In this document: piece by piece, positions 17,011 through 25,483 of the stretch
How the letters are laid out: each line of letters opens with the position of its first letter
How positions within the stretch are numbered: position 1 is the first letter of the stretch
Assembly (NCBI RefSeq): GCF_002954615.1
Contig: NZ_MSCJ01000003.1
Span: forward strand, 62,001 to 126,000
Reading direction: 5' to 3'
DNA length: 64,000 nucleotides
Source: Photobacterium angustum
Lineage (GTDB): Bacteria; Pseudomonadota; Gammaproteobacteria; Enterobacterales; Vibrionaceae
Made by a program: the position numbers and the translations under genes
The notes under the pieces: generated by a model
The model's database searches: none
The model's input: only the letters and a program-made list of their open reading frames with translations
Told to the model about the DNA's origin: nothing

Positions 17011-18687
17011 ATGCAAAGAAAAATTACACCTTTAGCACTGATTATTTCTTTTCTATTTGCAGCAACAGCACATGCGGCGAGCAATGATACTGACTATAAA
17101 AACATTCAAATAGGTCAAGATATTAATCGTGCACCCATTGTTTCAAATACAACAAAAACAAATTCAAACACTTTAATTGGTAATAAAATTAGTTATGACG
17201 GTAATGACAATATTATTTTAGGTAACAACTCTAAATTACTTAATAATAGCGGTGGCAATGTTGCTTTGGGTAATAATGCTGATATTCAAGGTAGTAACGG
17301 GGTCGCTATTGGCAACAATGCGAAGACTAATGGCAGTAGTGTAAATGGTGTGGCGATTGGTAGCTCATCCAGTGCTGCTAACGGCAGCTCTATCGCTATT
17401 GGTGATAATGCAACAGGTGCCTATAACGGACTAGCCATCGGTAATGATGCAACTGCAAATGGTAATGCCGCTGTTTCTTTAGGAATACATAGCGATGCAT
17501 ATCAACAAGGTGTTTCTATTGGTAGTAATGCAATGAGTGCCAGTACTGGTGTTGCTCTTGGTGAAAACTCTCAGTCTTGGGATGGACAGATATCAGTTGG
17601 CCGCGCAGGTTCTGCTACACAATCTGCTATTACTCGAAGAATTGAGAACGTGCATGCAGGCGTGGCTCTAACTGATGCAGTCAACGTTAGTCAGTTAACA
17701 AACGTTAAAAATACATTAGGTGGCGAGATTAGTAATAATGCTAAAAACATTACCAACAATACAACTCATATCAATACTAATACTGCAAATATAACCAGCA
17801 ACACTAGCGATATTGCCGGAAACAGCACTCGTATTAATAGCAATATAAAAAATATTGCTATTAATAACAGTCATATAAATACTAATAGTTCAGGTATTGC
17901 CAGCAACGCTAAAAACATTAACAGTAATACAACGCATATCAACACCAATACTTCAAATATAACCAGCAACACTAACGACATTGCTGGAAACAGCACTCGT
18001 ATTGAGACTAATACCTCTGGTATCGACAACAACGCTAAAAACATTACCAATAATACAATTCATATCAATACCAATACTTCAGATATAACCAGCAACACTA
18101 GCGATATTGCCGGAAACAACACTCGTATTGAGAGTAATACCTCTAGTATCGACAACAACGCTAAAAACATTACCAGTAATACAACGCATATCAATACCAA
18201 TACTTCAAATATAACCAGCAACGCTAAAAACATTACCAGTAATACAACCCATATTAATACCAATACTTACGACATCAAACATTTGCGCAATCAATCTATT
18301 AATTACACAAATGAACAAACACAATATTATTACAATAAATCACAACAGTATACGAATGAAAAAGCACAACAAACATTAAATGATGCTGATAACTATACTG
18401 ATCAAAAAGTAAAACAACTATCTAACGAGTTTAATGACAAGCTAAATAAATTAAGGAAAAAAGAAAATGCAGGGATTGCAGCAGCAATGGCAATGTCTGT
18501 TATTACAGTAAAACAAGATCATAAATACAATATAGGGATGGGTCTTGGCTACTATGGTGATCAGGATGCAATCGCAATAGGTACAAAAATTAATACCAGT
18601 AAAAATAGTATTCTAAGCCTTGATACATCATACGATTCAAGTCACGACTTTGGTGTAGCGGCAGGAATGACTTTTGGCTTTAATTAA
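17011..18687 (+). CDS. YadA-type trimeric autotransporter adhesin
   Basis: The 558-residue protein has a full trimeric autotransporter layout. A signal peptide spans 1-23 (cleaved near AHAA). A head of YadA-type repeats (about 60-200) has recurring AIGxxA and SIGxxA patterns. A neck follows near 212-232 (RIENVHAGVALTDAVNVSQL), and then a long coiled-coil stalk of Asn/Thr-rich 14-residue units (about 240-425). The C-terminal four-strand anchor (about 480-558) ends in AAGMTFGFN. Trimers insert their own pore in the outer membrane and display the head for binding to surfaces or host matrix. GAGGA precedes the ATG. It is monocistronic, and the ligand cannot be inferred. Confidence 0.92.
   Translation: MQRKITPLALIISFLFAATAHAASNDTDYKNIQIGQDINRAPIVSNTTKTNSNTLIGNKISYDGNDNIILGNNSKLLNNSGGNVALGNNADIQGSNGVAIGNNAKTNGSSVNGVAIGSSSSAANGSSIAIGDNATGAYNGLAIGNDATANGNAAVSLGIHSDAYQQGVSIGSNAMSASTGVALGENSQSWDGQISVGRAGSATQSAITRRIENVHAGVALTDAVNVSQLTNVKNTLGGEISNNAKNITNNTTHINTNTANITSNTSDIAGNSTRINSNIKNIAINNSHINTNSSGIASNAKNINSNTTHINTNTSNITSNTNDIAGNSTRIETNTSGIDNNAKNITNNTIHINTNTSDITSNTSDIAGNNTRIESNTSSIDNNAKNITSNTTHINTNTSNITSNAKNITSNTTHINTNTYDIKHLRNQSINYTNEQTQYYYNKSQQYTNEKAQQTLNDADNYTDQKVKQLSNEFNDKLNKLRKKENAGIAAAMAMSVITVKQDHKYNIGMGLGYYGDQDAIAIGTKINTSKNSILSLDTSYDSSHDFGVAAGMTFGFN
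17731..18270 (+). repeat. Internal repeats encoding the adhesin stalk
   Basis: The stretch is built of 42-bp units (14 codons, two heptads) of types NITSNTSDIAGNST, RIETNTSGIDNNAK and NITNNTTHINTNTS. These combine into a 126-bp super-repeat, for example between the ATAACCAGCAAC copies near 17959 and 18085. An earlier interval is 168 bp. All lengths are multiples of seven codons, so recombination changes stalk length without breaking frame or heptad register. Confidence 0.9.
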
Positions 18688-18714
18688 ATAATGTTTTTAC
18701 ATGATCTAACAACG

Positions 18715-18757
18715 AAAAAACCGACAATGACTTATTATTCATCGTCGGTTTTTTTAT
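18715..18757. terminator. Bidirectional terminator, adhesin and zinc-ribbon gene
   Basis: The arms AAAAAACCGACAATGA and TCATCGTCGGTTTTTT pair with one mismatch. They have A- and T-runs on both sides and lie between convergent genes. Confidence 0.85.
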
Positions 18758-18771
18758 AAATTAGCTAAAAA

Positions 18772-19131
18772 TCACTTCATACGTTCAATAACCCATGGCA
18801 TTAATTCAACATAGGCGTACCAGCAACCTGCAGCAATGATTGCAGTCCATACTATGCGTGATAACCATTGAGAACGCTGCATATGACGAGAAGGATCGGG
18901 CTCACCACAGTGAGGACAAAAGTGTGCACGACGAGACACAATACCTTCACAAGCAGGGCAATCTGTTAAACGTTTAGATCTCGTTGCTACACCTGCTTTA
19001 CTCGATGATTTTGCAGTTAACGACGACTTTTTTGTAGATTGAGGTCGCTGCTCCGCACGCATTGAAAGCATAACATCACCGTTATCATCATCTACTGCCG
19101 AAAAATCTGTTGTTTTCACGTTGTTCACCAT
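18772..19131 (-). CDS. Zinc-ribbon protein with C-terminal membrane helix
   Basis: The 119-residue protein has a polar Ser/Lys-rich N-terminus (1-55). A zinc ribbon C-x2-C-x10-C-x2-C follows (DCPACEGI ... FCPHCGEP, about 57-77), then one membrane helix (about 92-110, IVWTAIIAAGCWYAYV) and a short tail. The N-terminus would be cytoplasmic. Zinc-ribbon/one-helix proteins of this sort are common and mostly uncharacterised; they may scaffold membrane complexes. It is transcribed alone and convergent with the adhesin gene. Confidence 0.7.
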   Translation of the reverse strand: MVNNVKTTDFSAVDDDNGDVMLSMRAEQRPQSTKKSSLTAKSSSKAGVATRSKRLTDCPACEGIVSRRAHFCPHCGEPDPSRHMQRSQWLSRIVWTAIIAAGCWYAYVELMPWVIERMK

Positions 19132-19435
19132 TCAATCAATTACTACGATAATGATACTAAATAACTATCCAATAAGCATACCTACTAGATAGATAATGAT
19201 ATAAGTTTCATTTTATCGTCACATACAATATTAATGTAATTAATTCATTATTTAATAACGATTAATTGTGACATTTGTATTATTAAACTCATTACTATTC
19301 GACAATATCCATGCATGCTAGCGATATTGTAAGTATACCTTTTACTGCCCTATAATCATAAATAATAGGTTGATACAGCAACTATAACTCTCATTGATTA
19401 CTAATAGTGTTTTCATCAATATAAGGTACTATAAT
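19132..19435. other. AT-rich divergent intergenic region
   Basis: This 304-bp gap lies between the divergent zinc-ribbon and PCuAC genes. It must hold both promoters, but no confident box or structure stands out. Confidence 0.5.
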
Positions 19436-19945
19436 ATGAAAAAATCGCTTATCAACACAACGTTATTTGTTATTTCAGCATTATTTGCATCAGCCACAAT
19501 TGCAGCAAACAATAAACAAGCAGAAATTGAAGTCAATTCTGCATGGTCTAAAGTAGTACCTGAAAGTTCCTCTGTTGCCGCCGCCTTTTTAATAATCGAT
19601 AATCATAGTGCAAAGGATGATCAGCTCATTGCTGCTAGCTCACCAATAGCAGGAAAAACAGAGTTACATACTCACTTACATCAAGATGGCATGATGAAAA
19701 TGCGCCAAGTAGAAAGTATCGATGTAAAAGCAGGTGGAATAACCCAGTTAAAACCGGGTAGCTTCCATATTATGTTTTTTAATTTAAAGCAAACACCTGA
19801 ATTGGGTAAATCATTCCCTTTAACACTTCAATTTAAACATGCTGGAAAGATGACCGTTAAGGTAAATGTCGAGCCCGCTACATTTATGTCAGATGGAATG
19901 AATAACAAAAAAAACAAATCGAAAGAGATGGCTCACCATCACTAA
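19436..19945 (+). CDS. Periplasmic copper chaperone, PCuAC family
   Basis: From the ATG at 19436, with AAGG 10 bases upstream, the 169-residue product has a signal peptide (about 1-24, ending TIAA). It also has a cupredoxin-like PCuAC domain. The copper-binding set is visible: His in ELHTHLHQDGMMKMRQV (H-x-H, then Met residues) and the later PGSFHIMFFNL segment, matching the family pattern H(M)x10Mx21HxM. A His-rich tail (MAHHH) may add metal binding. The family delivers Cu(I) to the CuA site of cytochrome oxidase. No SCO or oxidase gene is adjacent. Its stop lies only three bases from the stop of the convergent dioxygenase gene. Confidence 0.85.
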   Translation: MKKSLINTTLFVISALFASATIAANNKQAEIEVNSAWSKVVPESSSVAAAFLIIDNHSAKDDQLIAASSPIAGKTELHTHLHQDGMMKMRQVESIDVKAGGITQLKPGSFHIMFFNLKQTPELGKSFPLTLQFKHAGKMTVKVNVEPATFMSDGMNNKKNKSKEMAHHH

Positions 19946-19948
19946 TGA

Positions 19949-20833
19949 TCATGTACGAAAAAGCCTCGCTTTAATTTTCTCGAACAAGTAGTGCGCTTCA
20001 TTCAAAGAGCGTACTGCTATATTCAACGGCTTAGATAAACTCAAAAAATGCTGTATATCCGGAATATCATTACAAGGTTGCCTAGAGCAGCCAAGGAAAG
20101 CCAATTGTTGATGATTTAGTCCCGATAAAAAACTCGATTCTATCAACAAACGTTGAAAGCGCCCCCACTGTGTAAAATTTTTTGACAACACCACAGAAGG
20201 AGAAAAAAAGTGATAAAACAGCGCATTTCTTGCTGTCAGATTTGGATAACTTTGTTGATGTAAACACTCAGGATCAAACAAAAATAACGTTCCTGCCTTA
20301 CCAATTACCTTGGTTAATTCATAATCTTCAGTTTGATGATGGTACAACTCCCCCACTTGCCCCTGATGCTGATGCCGATGAGAGCCTGCAACAAACGCAA
20401 ATGCTCCTGACTCTACATCATCAAGATAGCAGCCTAATTTCAATGATCTTGGAATAGACTTAGATTGATAATATTCAGTGCAATACCACTCATCACGATG
20501 TAATGGATGGAAATTGTCTTTAAACGGAAGACTTTGCCAGCCTTTCGCTTCTTGCAAACAGATATCCTTTCCTAAATATTCAACAATAAGGCTATTAATT
20601 AATGGCATTAATGGCAGTTGGCAAAAATGAGAATCTAATATTAATAGCTGTTCGACCATTAATCGTTTTCTATCCGTTTGCGCATACCCTGTCCATGAGT
20701 TAAAAGCAGGACGTTCCAATTGAAATTGAAAGCTCCTTTGCATTTTTCCTAACTCTTCTTTTGTAATACATTCCGGTAGTACAACAGCACCGTTATGTTT
20801 TAACTCGCTCAGTAAATCTAGAAGTTGTGACAT
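19949..20833 (-). CDS. Phytanoyl-CoA dioxygenase (PhyH)-family Fe/2OG enzyme
   Basis: The 294-residue protein has the iron-binding facial triad H112-x-D114 (LHRDEW) and H192 (CLHQQS), with R202 ten residues later as the likely 2-oxoglutarate anchor. The core (GCYLDDVESGAFAFVAGSH, about 134-152) is typical PhyH. Its start overlaps the end of the upstream glycosyltransferase by 41 bp, so the two are translationally linked. It therefore probably hydroxylates a component made by the glycan block rather than a fatty acyl-CoA. The substrate is unknown. It is the last gene of the block. Confidence 0.75.
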   Translation of the reverse strand: MSQLLDLLSELKHNGAVVLPECITKEELGKMQRSFQFQLERPAFNSWTGYAQTDRKRLMVEQLLILDSHFCQLPLMPLINSLIVEYLGKDICLQEAKGWQSLPFKDNFHPLHRDEWYCTEYYQSKSIPRSLKLGCYLDDVESGAFAFVAGSHRHQHQGQVGELYHHQTEDYELTKVIGKAGTLFLFDPECLHQQSYPNLTARNALFYHFFSPSVVLSKNFTQWGRFQRLLIESSFLSGLNHQQLAFLGCSRQPCNDIPDIQHFLSLSKPLNIAVRSLNEAHYLFEKIKARLFRT

Positions 20834-22058
20834 CCGTTAATACCTGAATAAAGTCAGACGCTAATTTTTCACAACCATACTGGTAGTAAAAATCAGAAGA
20901 AGGTTTTTTTACGCTTAATTTATTACGCTCAAACAATTGATGTAAATGTCTTAGTTGCTCTGAATAGATAGCAGATTCTTCTATTGAAACTTCATAAAGT
21001 TGTGCGGCATGTCGCCTTAAAAAATCTAATGTTTCACCATCAGGTAATTCAGCTAAAATAGGCTTGCCACTTGCCACATAATCTATCGCTTTAGTCGCTA
21101 AATGAGTATCCGCTTTACCTTTATCTGGTTTACCTTTCTGAATAAATAACACATCACATTGCGATAAAATATCGTGTAATTTACCTTTCGGTTGAGCACC
21201 AATCATTTCAACCTTATCTGTTAATTTATACTCGCTTATCAACTGCACCATTTCATCTTGAACATCACCAATATTGATAAGGCGAATCGGAAAATCACAC
21301 TGCGCTAATTGCTTAAAAAGACCTTTTGCGCTGCGCCTAAAACCATCCCATGTCCCGCTATAACCAAGGGTCAATACAGAATGATTATCGGAAACATGAT
21401 CAAGGACTTGATCATAACTATTAGGGATATAACGAACACAATGTTGGGGGTATAAAGATTGATAGGTGTGATAATCAGCCATCGACGTCACTATTAAAGC
21501 ACTCGCTTGCTGCATTATTTTTTGTTCAGATTTAACTTCACTTTCATCGGAAAAGTAACTCGCTTGCGACCACGCATCACGAAAATCTAACACCAAAGGA
21601 ACATTGAGCCATTTGGAGAGCAGCCTACCAATTAAAGCGCTACTAAAAGGAGGGCAAGAAACAACAATCACATCTGGTTTAATCGATTTACTTTTTTGCC
21701 ATGCTTTATAAAGAGAAGGGAATACCCAGCCCCAATGCATATCAATTAACCAATACTTTTTAGCAATATCACCGTCTCTTTCTGGTGAGCGCCAATGCCT
21801 TAAGCGATAACATTGCTTGTGAATAATTGTTGGCCACTTCCAACACCAATCAATATTCCATGAAGATACAGGGACGATATCTGAAAGAAGTTCTATCTTA
21901 TTTTTATTATCAACATTAGCAAATCGGTGATGTCGTGCTTCACGAAACACCACGACTCTATGCCCTAAACTTGTTAAAGCCTCACTAAATCGTCGACTTC
22001 TGTTTGCGCCAACATTTAATAACGGTGGGGAAAAATAACTAAAATAAAATATATTCAT
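20793..22058 (-). CDS. GT4-family glycosyltransferase (GT-B fold)
   Basis: The 421-residue protein starts with the acceptor lobe (MNIFYFSYFSPPLLNVGANR). It has an N-lobe VVSCPPFSS segment, a nucleotide-sugar lobe with LTLGYSGTWDGFRR (about 230-243), and the donor-binding THLATKAIDYVASGKPILAE stretch (about 335-354). In the last stretch the canonical E-x7-E is altered. This is typical of family 4 transferases building surface polysaccharide or O-antigen, working at the cytoplasmic face of the inner membrane. It overlaps the upstream acyltransferase by 4 bp (ATGA) and the downstream PhyH gene by 41 bp. Donor and acceptor are unknown. Confidence 0.8.
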   Translation of the reverse strand: MNIFYFSYFSPPLLNVGANRSRRFSEALTSLGHRVVVFREARHHRFANVDNKNKIELLSDIVPVSSWNIDWCWKWPTIIHKQCYRLRHWRSPERDGDIAKKYWLIDMHWGWVFPSLYKAWQKSKSIKPDVIVVSCPPFSSALIGRLLSKWLNVPLVLDFRDAWSQASYFSDESEVKSEQKIMQQASALIVTSMADYHTYQSLYPQHCVRYIPNSYDQVLDHVSDNHSVLTLGYSGTWDGFRRSAKGLFKQLAQCDFPIRLINIGDVQDEMVQLISEYKLTDKVEMIGAQPKGKLHDILSQCDVLFIQKGKPDKGKADTHLATKAIDYVASGKPILAELPDGETLDFLRRHAAQLYEVSIEESAIYSEQLRHLHQLFERNKLSVKKPSSDFYYQYGCEKLASDFIQVLTDVTTSRFTERVKT

Positions 22059-22750
22059 TCATTTCCCCTTAACGTCCTAACGACTTTTCCTGGATTGCCT
22101 GCAAACAGTACATTTGGCGGCACATCTTTAGTGACAACACATCCAGACGCAACAACGGAGCCACGTCCAATAGTGACCGGCTTTACTATATTGACTCCTG
22201 TACAGATCCATACATCATCTTCAATCACTAAATCAGCCATTACTGGTGGCTTATATCGGTCTAAACCTGGGCTATGACCACTATGAGCATTAATACTCGT
22301 TCTCCCTGCAATCATAACGTTATCGCCGATAAGTACTTTTTTTCCTACTGAAATTCCGGTCTGCCAACCAATATAGCAATTTTCACCCATTCTTATTTCG
22401 CAACACCCACTATCAGGATGACCGTGAATACTGAGAGCTCCGTTTAAACAAGTATTATTACCAATATAAATTTTTAGCGGCCCTTGAATTAAAGGAAAAC
22501 CATTTTCTAAGCTCAATCCAGGGCAGTAGTGTTCTAACCGCGCCTGTAACATAGGAAGATATAAAAAAATGTTCAATAAACGTTGTATGGTAAAACTTGC
22601 TAATCGATAAACAAGGTAAATAGGCCGATATATCCATGCTAAATCAGGTAGTTGACCATAAACGAACCATTTTGACACTCGGTATAACAATCGGCTTAAT
22701 GGCGTGTTTTGCTGTTTGATATAAGCACGAATTCGATGCGTTATTAACAT
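22055..22750 (-). CDS. Hexapeptide-repeat acyltransferase
   Basis: The 231-residue protein has an N-terminal amphipathic or helical region (1-70) and then left-handed beta-helix hexapeptide repeats (about 90-215: IYIGNNTCLN, VLIGDNVMI, LVIEDDVWI, VTIGRGSVVASGCVV). The catalytic-type His is in NAHSGHS, and the end DVPPNVLFAGNPGKVVR is characteristic of sugar O-acetyltransferases of the WbbJ/maltose-acetyltransferase group. It would acetylate a sugar of the locus glycan. The neighbours are two glycosyltransferases, and its stop overlaps the next start. Confidence 0.82.
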   Translation of the reverse strand: MLITHRIRAYIKQQNTPLSRLLYRVSKWFVYGQLPDLAWIYRPIYLVYRLASFTIQRLLNIFLYLPMLQARLEHYCPGLSLENGFPLIQGPLKIYIGNNTCLNGALSIHGHPDSGCCEIRMGENCYIGWQTGISVGKKVLIGDNVMIAGRTSINAHSGHSPGLDRYKPPVMADLVIEDDVWICTGVNIVKPVTIGRGSVVASGCVVTKDVPPNVLFAGNPGKVVRTLRGNE

Positions 22751-22786
22751 TAATCACCACCTTTACGGCTTATTTAAAGCACTTTA

Positions 22787-23827
22787 TTATTTAATCAAAG
22801 ATGAATACAATTCGTGAGTTTTCGCAATTTGTATTGTGATATCATATTTTTGTTCTACCTTTTCTCTCGCAGCTAGGCCGACACGTTCAAGTAATTTATT
22901 TTGGCTATAAAGAAACTTTAGCAATTTTTGTACCTGATCTATTTGCTCAAAACACATATACCAACCCTGCTCTTTATCGGTAAATATCTCAGCAAGTCCA
23001 CCAATAGGTTCAGCGATAACTGGTCGTCCTACAGCCATCGCTTCAACAGCAACATATCCGAAAGCCTCCTGCCAACAAGATGGCATCAATACAATATGTG
23101 CCTGTTGTAAATCCTGCTCAATTTGTGCTGAACGTCCATGATAATTAATCGCCCCCTCTTTATATGCTTTGAGCTTAACCTGCTCAGACAGCTCTCCATC
23201 GCCATAAATATCTAATTGTGCAATCATTGCTAATTCTGGTTGAGAAAACAGATCTAATAAGTAGTGGATTCCTTTTTCTGCACTCAAACTTCCAATATAA
23301 AAACAACGTAATTTATTCGTAATTGGCGGTAATTTTTTATAGTTAAATCGCGATAAATTTATACCATTATTAATCAGCACTATTTTTTCAGATGGCATAA
23401 ACGCTTCTAACCATCGCTGAATAAAAGGAGAAATCGCACAAAGACGAGTAATTGGAATACCGAGAACCAATTGCTTCCATCGACGCCACCCTGTTATCTC
23501 TACGTGTTTTGGTGGTGAATTATGCATGGTAAGCACAATGTTCGAACAAAAAATGCGGGCAATGAATGTATAAAGATGACCAATCCCATAAAAATGGAAA
23601 TGAATAAGATGAGGACGATGATGCAGAAGTAAAGCAAACAATTGGGCGGAATTTGCAAAAGAGGAATAGGTATAGTTTTTTGATTTTAAGACAGAATACG
23701 CGTCATCTGAAATAGATCGTGCGAATAAAATGAAGTGTTTATTGGAATGTGGTAGCTGAATTAAAAAATCAAAAAAACTACTACCTTTTTTTACGTCAAT
23801 ATCACAAATTAAGACTATATTTTTCAT
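22787..23827 (-). CDS. GT4-family glycosyltransferase
   Basis: Taking the ATG at 23827 (MKNIVLICDID), this is a 346-residue GT-B enzyme. A longer in-frame ATG at 23944 adds 39 residues without family similarity and is disfavoured. Features are LTMHNSPPKH in the N-lobe, the start of the C-lobe at CFYIGSLSAEKGI (about 185-197), and the E-x7-E motif in EAFGYVAVEAMAVGRPV (about 262-278), which binds the nucleotide-sugar. It is the first gene of the four-gene glycan block, with 36 bp to the acyltransferase gene. It probably adds a sugar to a surface glycan; the donor is unknown. Confidence 0.82.
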   Translation of the reverse strand: MKNIVLICDIDVKKGSSFFDFLIQLPHSNKHFILFARSISDDAYSVLKSKNYTYSSFANSAQLFALLLHHRPHLIHFHFYGIGHLYTFIARIFCSNIVLTMHNSPPKHVEITGWRRWKQLVLGIPITRLCAISPFIQRWLEAFMPSEKIVLINNGINLSRFNYKKLPPITNKLRCFYIGSLSAEKGIHYLLDLFSQPELAMIAQLDIYGDGELSEQVKLKAYKEGAINYHGRSAQIEQDLQQAHIVLMPSCWQEAFGYVAVEAMAVGRPVIAEPIGGLAEIFTDKEQGWYMCFEQIDQVQKLLKFLYSQNKLLERVGLAAREKVEQKYDITIQIAKTHELYSSLIK

Positions 23828-23970
23828 CTTTTGTCTCACGATAAAAAGGTAGTCTTTAAAGCATATCTGAGAATATATTATTCTTTTCTTAAAAAAGAGA
23901 ATTTTCGCGAAAGGTAAACAAACGGCTACCATTGCAGTAGCCAAATACCGATAAAAGTAATGCTAAACCG

Positions 23971-24177
23971 TTAATTAACACCCATTTGATGTTTATATTT
24001 GGTCACTGATTTCTCACAGAAATCTCGCTCATCATCATCGTCAATATTGTTAATAAGTTCAGCAAATGCCTCATAGCCAACCTTACCGTTTTTTACTTTC
24101 CATACGGTATAAGCTGCCTGCTTATCTAATTCAATACGTGTTCTTTCACCATCAGACAGTAACGTAAGGTTATACAT
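23971..24177 (-). CDS. Small acidic conserved-looking protein, unknown
   Basis: From the ATG at 24177 this is a 68-residue soluble protein with balanced charge and an acidic patch (NNIDDDDERDF). No signal peptide, membrane helix or known motif is visible. It looks like a compact alpha/beta domain: strand YNLTLLSD, strand RIELDKQ, then two helices. It lies 143 bp upstream of the glycan block on the same strand, and divergent from deoD. The protein-like composition supports a real gene; the function is unknown. Confidence 0.55.
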   Translation of the reverse strand: MYNLTLLSDGERTRIELDKQAAYTVWKVKNGKVGYEAFAELINNIDDDDERDFCEKSVTKYKHQMGVN

Positions 24178-24371
24178 CAATTATGCTCGCTTTAATTATA
24201 TTGATTCATTTTACCTAAAAACATAAGTAATCAAAATAGCCATGCATCATAATCATTTGGGGTTTCTTACGACAAAATTTGCGTATTTAACCATCAAAAA
24301 AAGAAGTACACCCTCTCTTTTTCAACATAATTAGTAAACAACTTACTATTTTATCTAAAACAGCCTAAATT

Positions 24372-24389
24372 ATGTGATATTGATCGCGA
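24372..24389 (+). promoter_or_regulatory. Candidate CRP site upstream of deoD
   Basis: TGTGATATTGATCGCG matches TGTGA-N6-TCACA at one full half and three of five bases of the other. It lies 84 bp upstream of the deoD start. Nucleoside catabolism genes are often under CRP/CytR, which makes the match plausible. The call is weak. Confidence 0.3.
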
Positions 24390-24472
24390 GAATAATCATC
24401 TCCCTCTCATAAACTGTTTTCATTGGAACACAACAATAACGTTTGTTAATTATTAAAATCTAGGAGCAATAT

Positions 24473-25183
24473 ATGGCTACTCCACATATTAACGCAGAGC
24501 TTGGCGATTTTGCAGAAACAGTGCTAATGCCTGGTGATCCTCTACGTGCTCAGTTTATTGCTGAAACTTACCTAGATGATGTTAAGCGAGTTTGTGATGT
24601 ACGTAGTATGTATGGCTACACAGGCACCTATAAAGGCCAACGTATTTCTGTTATGGGGCATGGTATGGGTATCCCTTCATGCTCTATTTATGTGCACGAA
24701 TTAATTAAAGACTTTGGTGTTAAAAATATTATCCGTATTGGCAGCTGTGGCGCTGTCCATGATGATGTGAAACTGATGGATGTGATCATCGGTATGGGCG
24801 CCTCTACAGATTCAAAAGTAAACCGTATTCGCTTTTCAAATCATGATTTTGCAGCAATTGCGGATTATCACTTATTAGAAACTGCAGTCAATCAAGCACG
24901 AGCACAGAAAGTACCTGTTCGTGTCGGTAATGTTTTCTCTGCTGACTTATTCTACAGTCCAGAAAGCGATCTTTTCGATAAAATGGAAAAGCTCGGTATC
25001 CTTGGTGTAGATATGGAGGCGGCTGGTATTTACGGCGTTGCAGCAGAGTTAGGTGCAAAAGCACTAACTATTCTAACGGTTTCTGATCATATCAAACGTG
25101 GTGAAAAGCTCAGTGCAGAAGATCGTCAAAAGTCATTTAATGAAATGATGAATATCGCACTAGAAACAGCAATTTCTTTATAA
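24473..25183 (+). CDS. deoD: Purine-nucleoside phosphorylase DeoD
   Basis: The 236-residue protein aligns by eye along its length with the hexameric bacterial enzyme. Visible are the start [15 protein letters not shown], phosphate-binding MPGDPLRAQ (20-28), RIGSCGAV (about 87-94), the nucleoside/ribose motif [15 protein letters not shown] (about 178-192) and SDHIKRGE with the catalytic Asp (about 203-210). It cleaves purine nucleosides and deoxynucleosides with phosphate to free base and (deoxy)ribose-1-phosphate in the cytoplasm. AGGAG precedes the ATG. It is alone here, not with deoABC. Confidence 0.95.
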   Translation: MATPHINAELGDFAETVLMPGDPLRAQFIAETYLDDVKRVCDVRSMYGYTGTYKGQRISVMGHGMGIPSCSIYVHELIKDFGVKNIIRIGSCGAVHDDVKLMDVIIGMGASTDSKVNRIRFSNHDFAAIADYHLLETAVNQARAQKVPVRVGNVFSADLFYSPESDLFDKMEKLGILGVDMEAAGIYGVAAELGAKALTILTVSDHIKRGEKLSAEDRQKSFNEMMNIALETAISL

Positions 25184-25191
25184 ATACCCCT

Positions 25192-25230
25192 TAAGCGGGA
25201 GACATTCTTCCCCGAGGTGTTGACCGCTTA
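25192..25230 (+). terminator. Possible terminator after deoD
   Basis: TAAGCGG / CCGCTTA form a 7-bp stem around a 25-nt loop, 9 bp after the deoD stop, followed by a short T-rich tail. The long loop keeps confidence low. Confidence 0.45.
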
Positions 25231-25483
25231 TTTCTATACAAAGATAAAAACTAAAGGGATGTTAGTTTAATCAGTACCTTCAATTAATAGAAACCAGCTC
25301 GATAATGTAAAATGTGGCGTCTTACACAATCATAGGTAACATATTATTGAAACGTATTGTTCTCTGACTGTGCTGAGTGCTATTTACTCAGCCCCTTCTT
25401 CACAAATCCCACTCCTGCTTAGTAACAACCTTGAGAATATATTTATACTCATTTCTAAGATCTCTCAAAAATAAGGTTTGATT
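25231..25483. other. Intergenic region, deoD to transposase-like gene
   Basis: This gap of about 250 bp has no clear gene or inverted terminal repeats. It must contain the promoter of the following gene; none is obvious. Confidence 0.45.

Noticed and set aside
18060..18263. 67-residue minus-strand open frame of repeated hydrophobic residues
   Set aside because: It is the complement of the adhesin stalk repeats, where regular codon use leaves an open antisense frame.
17731..18270. CRISPR-like direct repeats
   Set aside because: The repeats are coding, in frame and without unique spacers; they are coiled-coil stalk modules.
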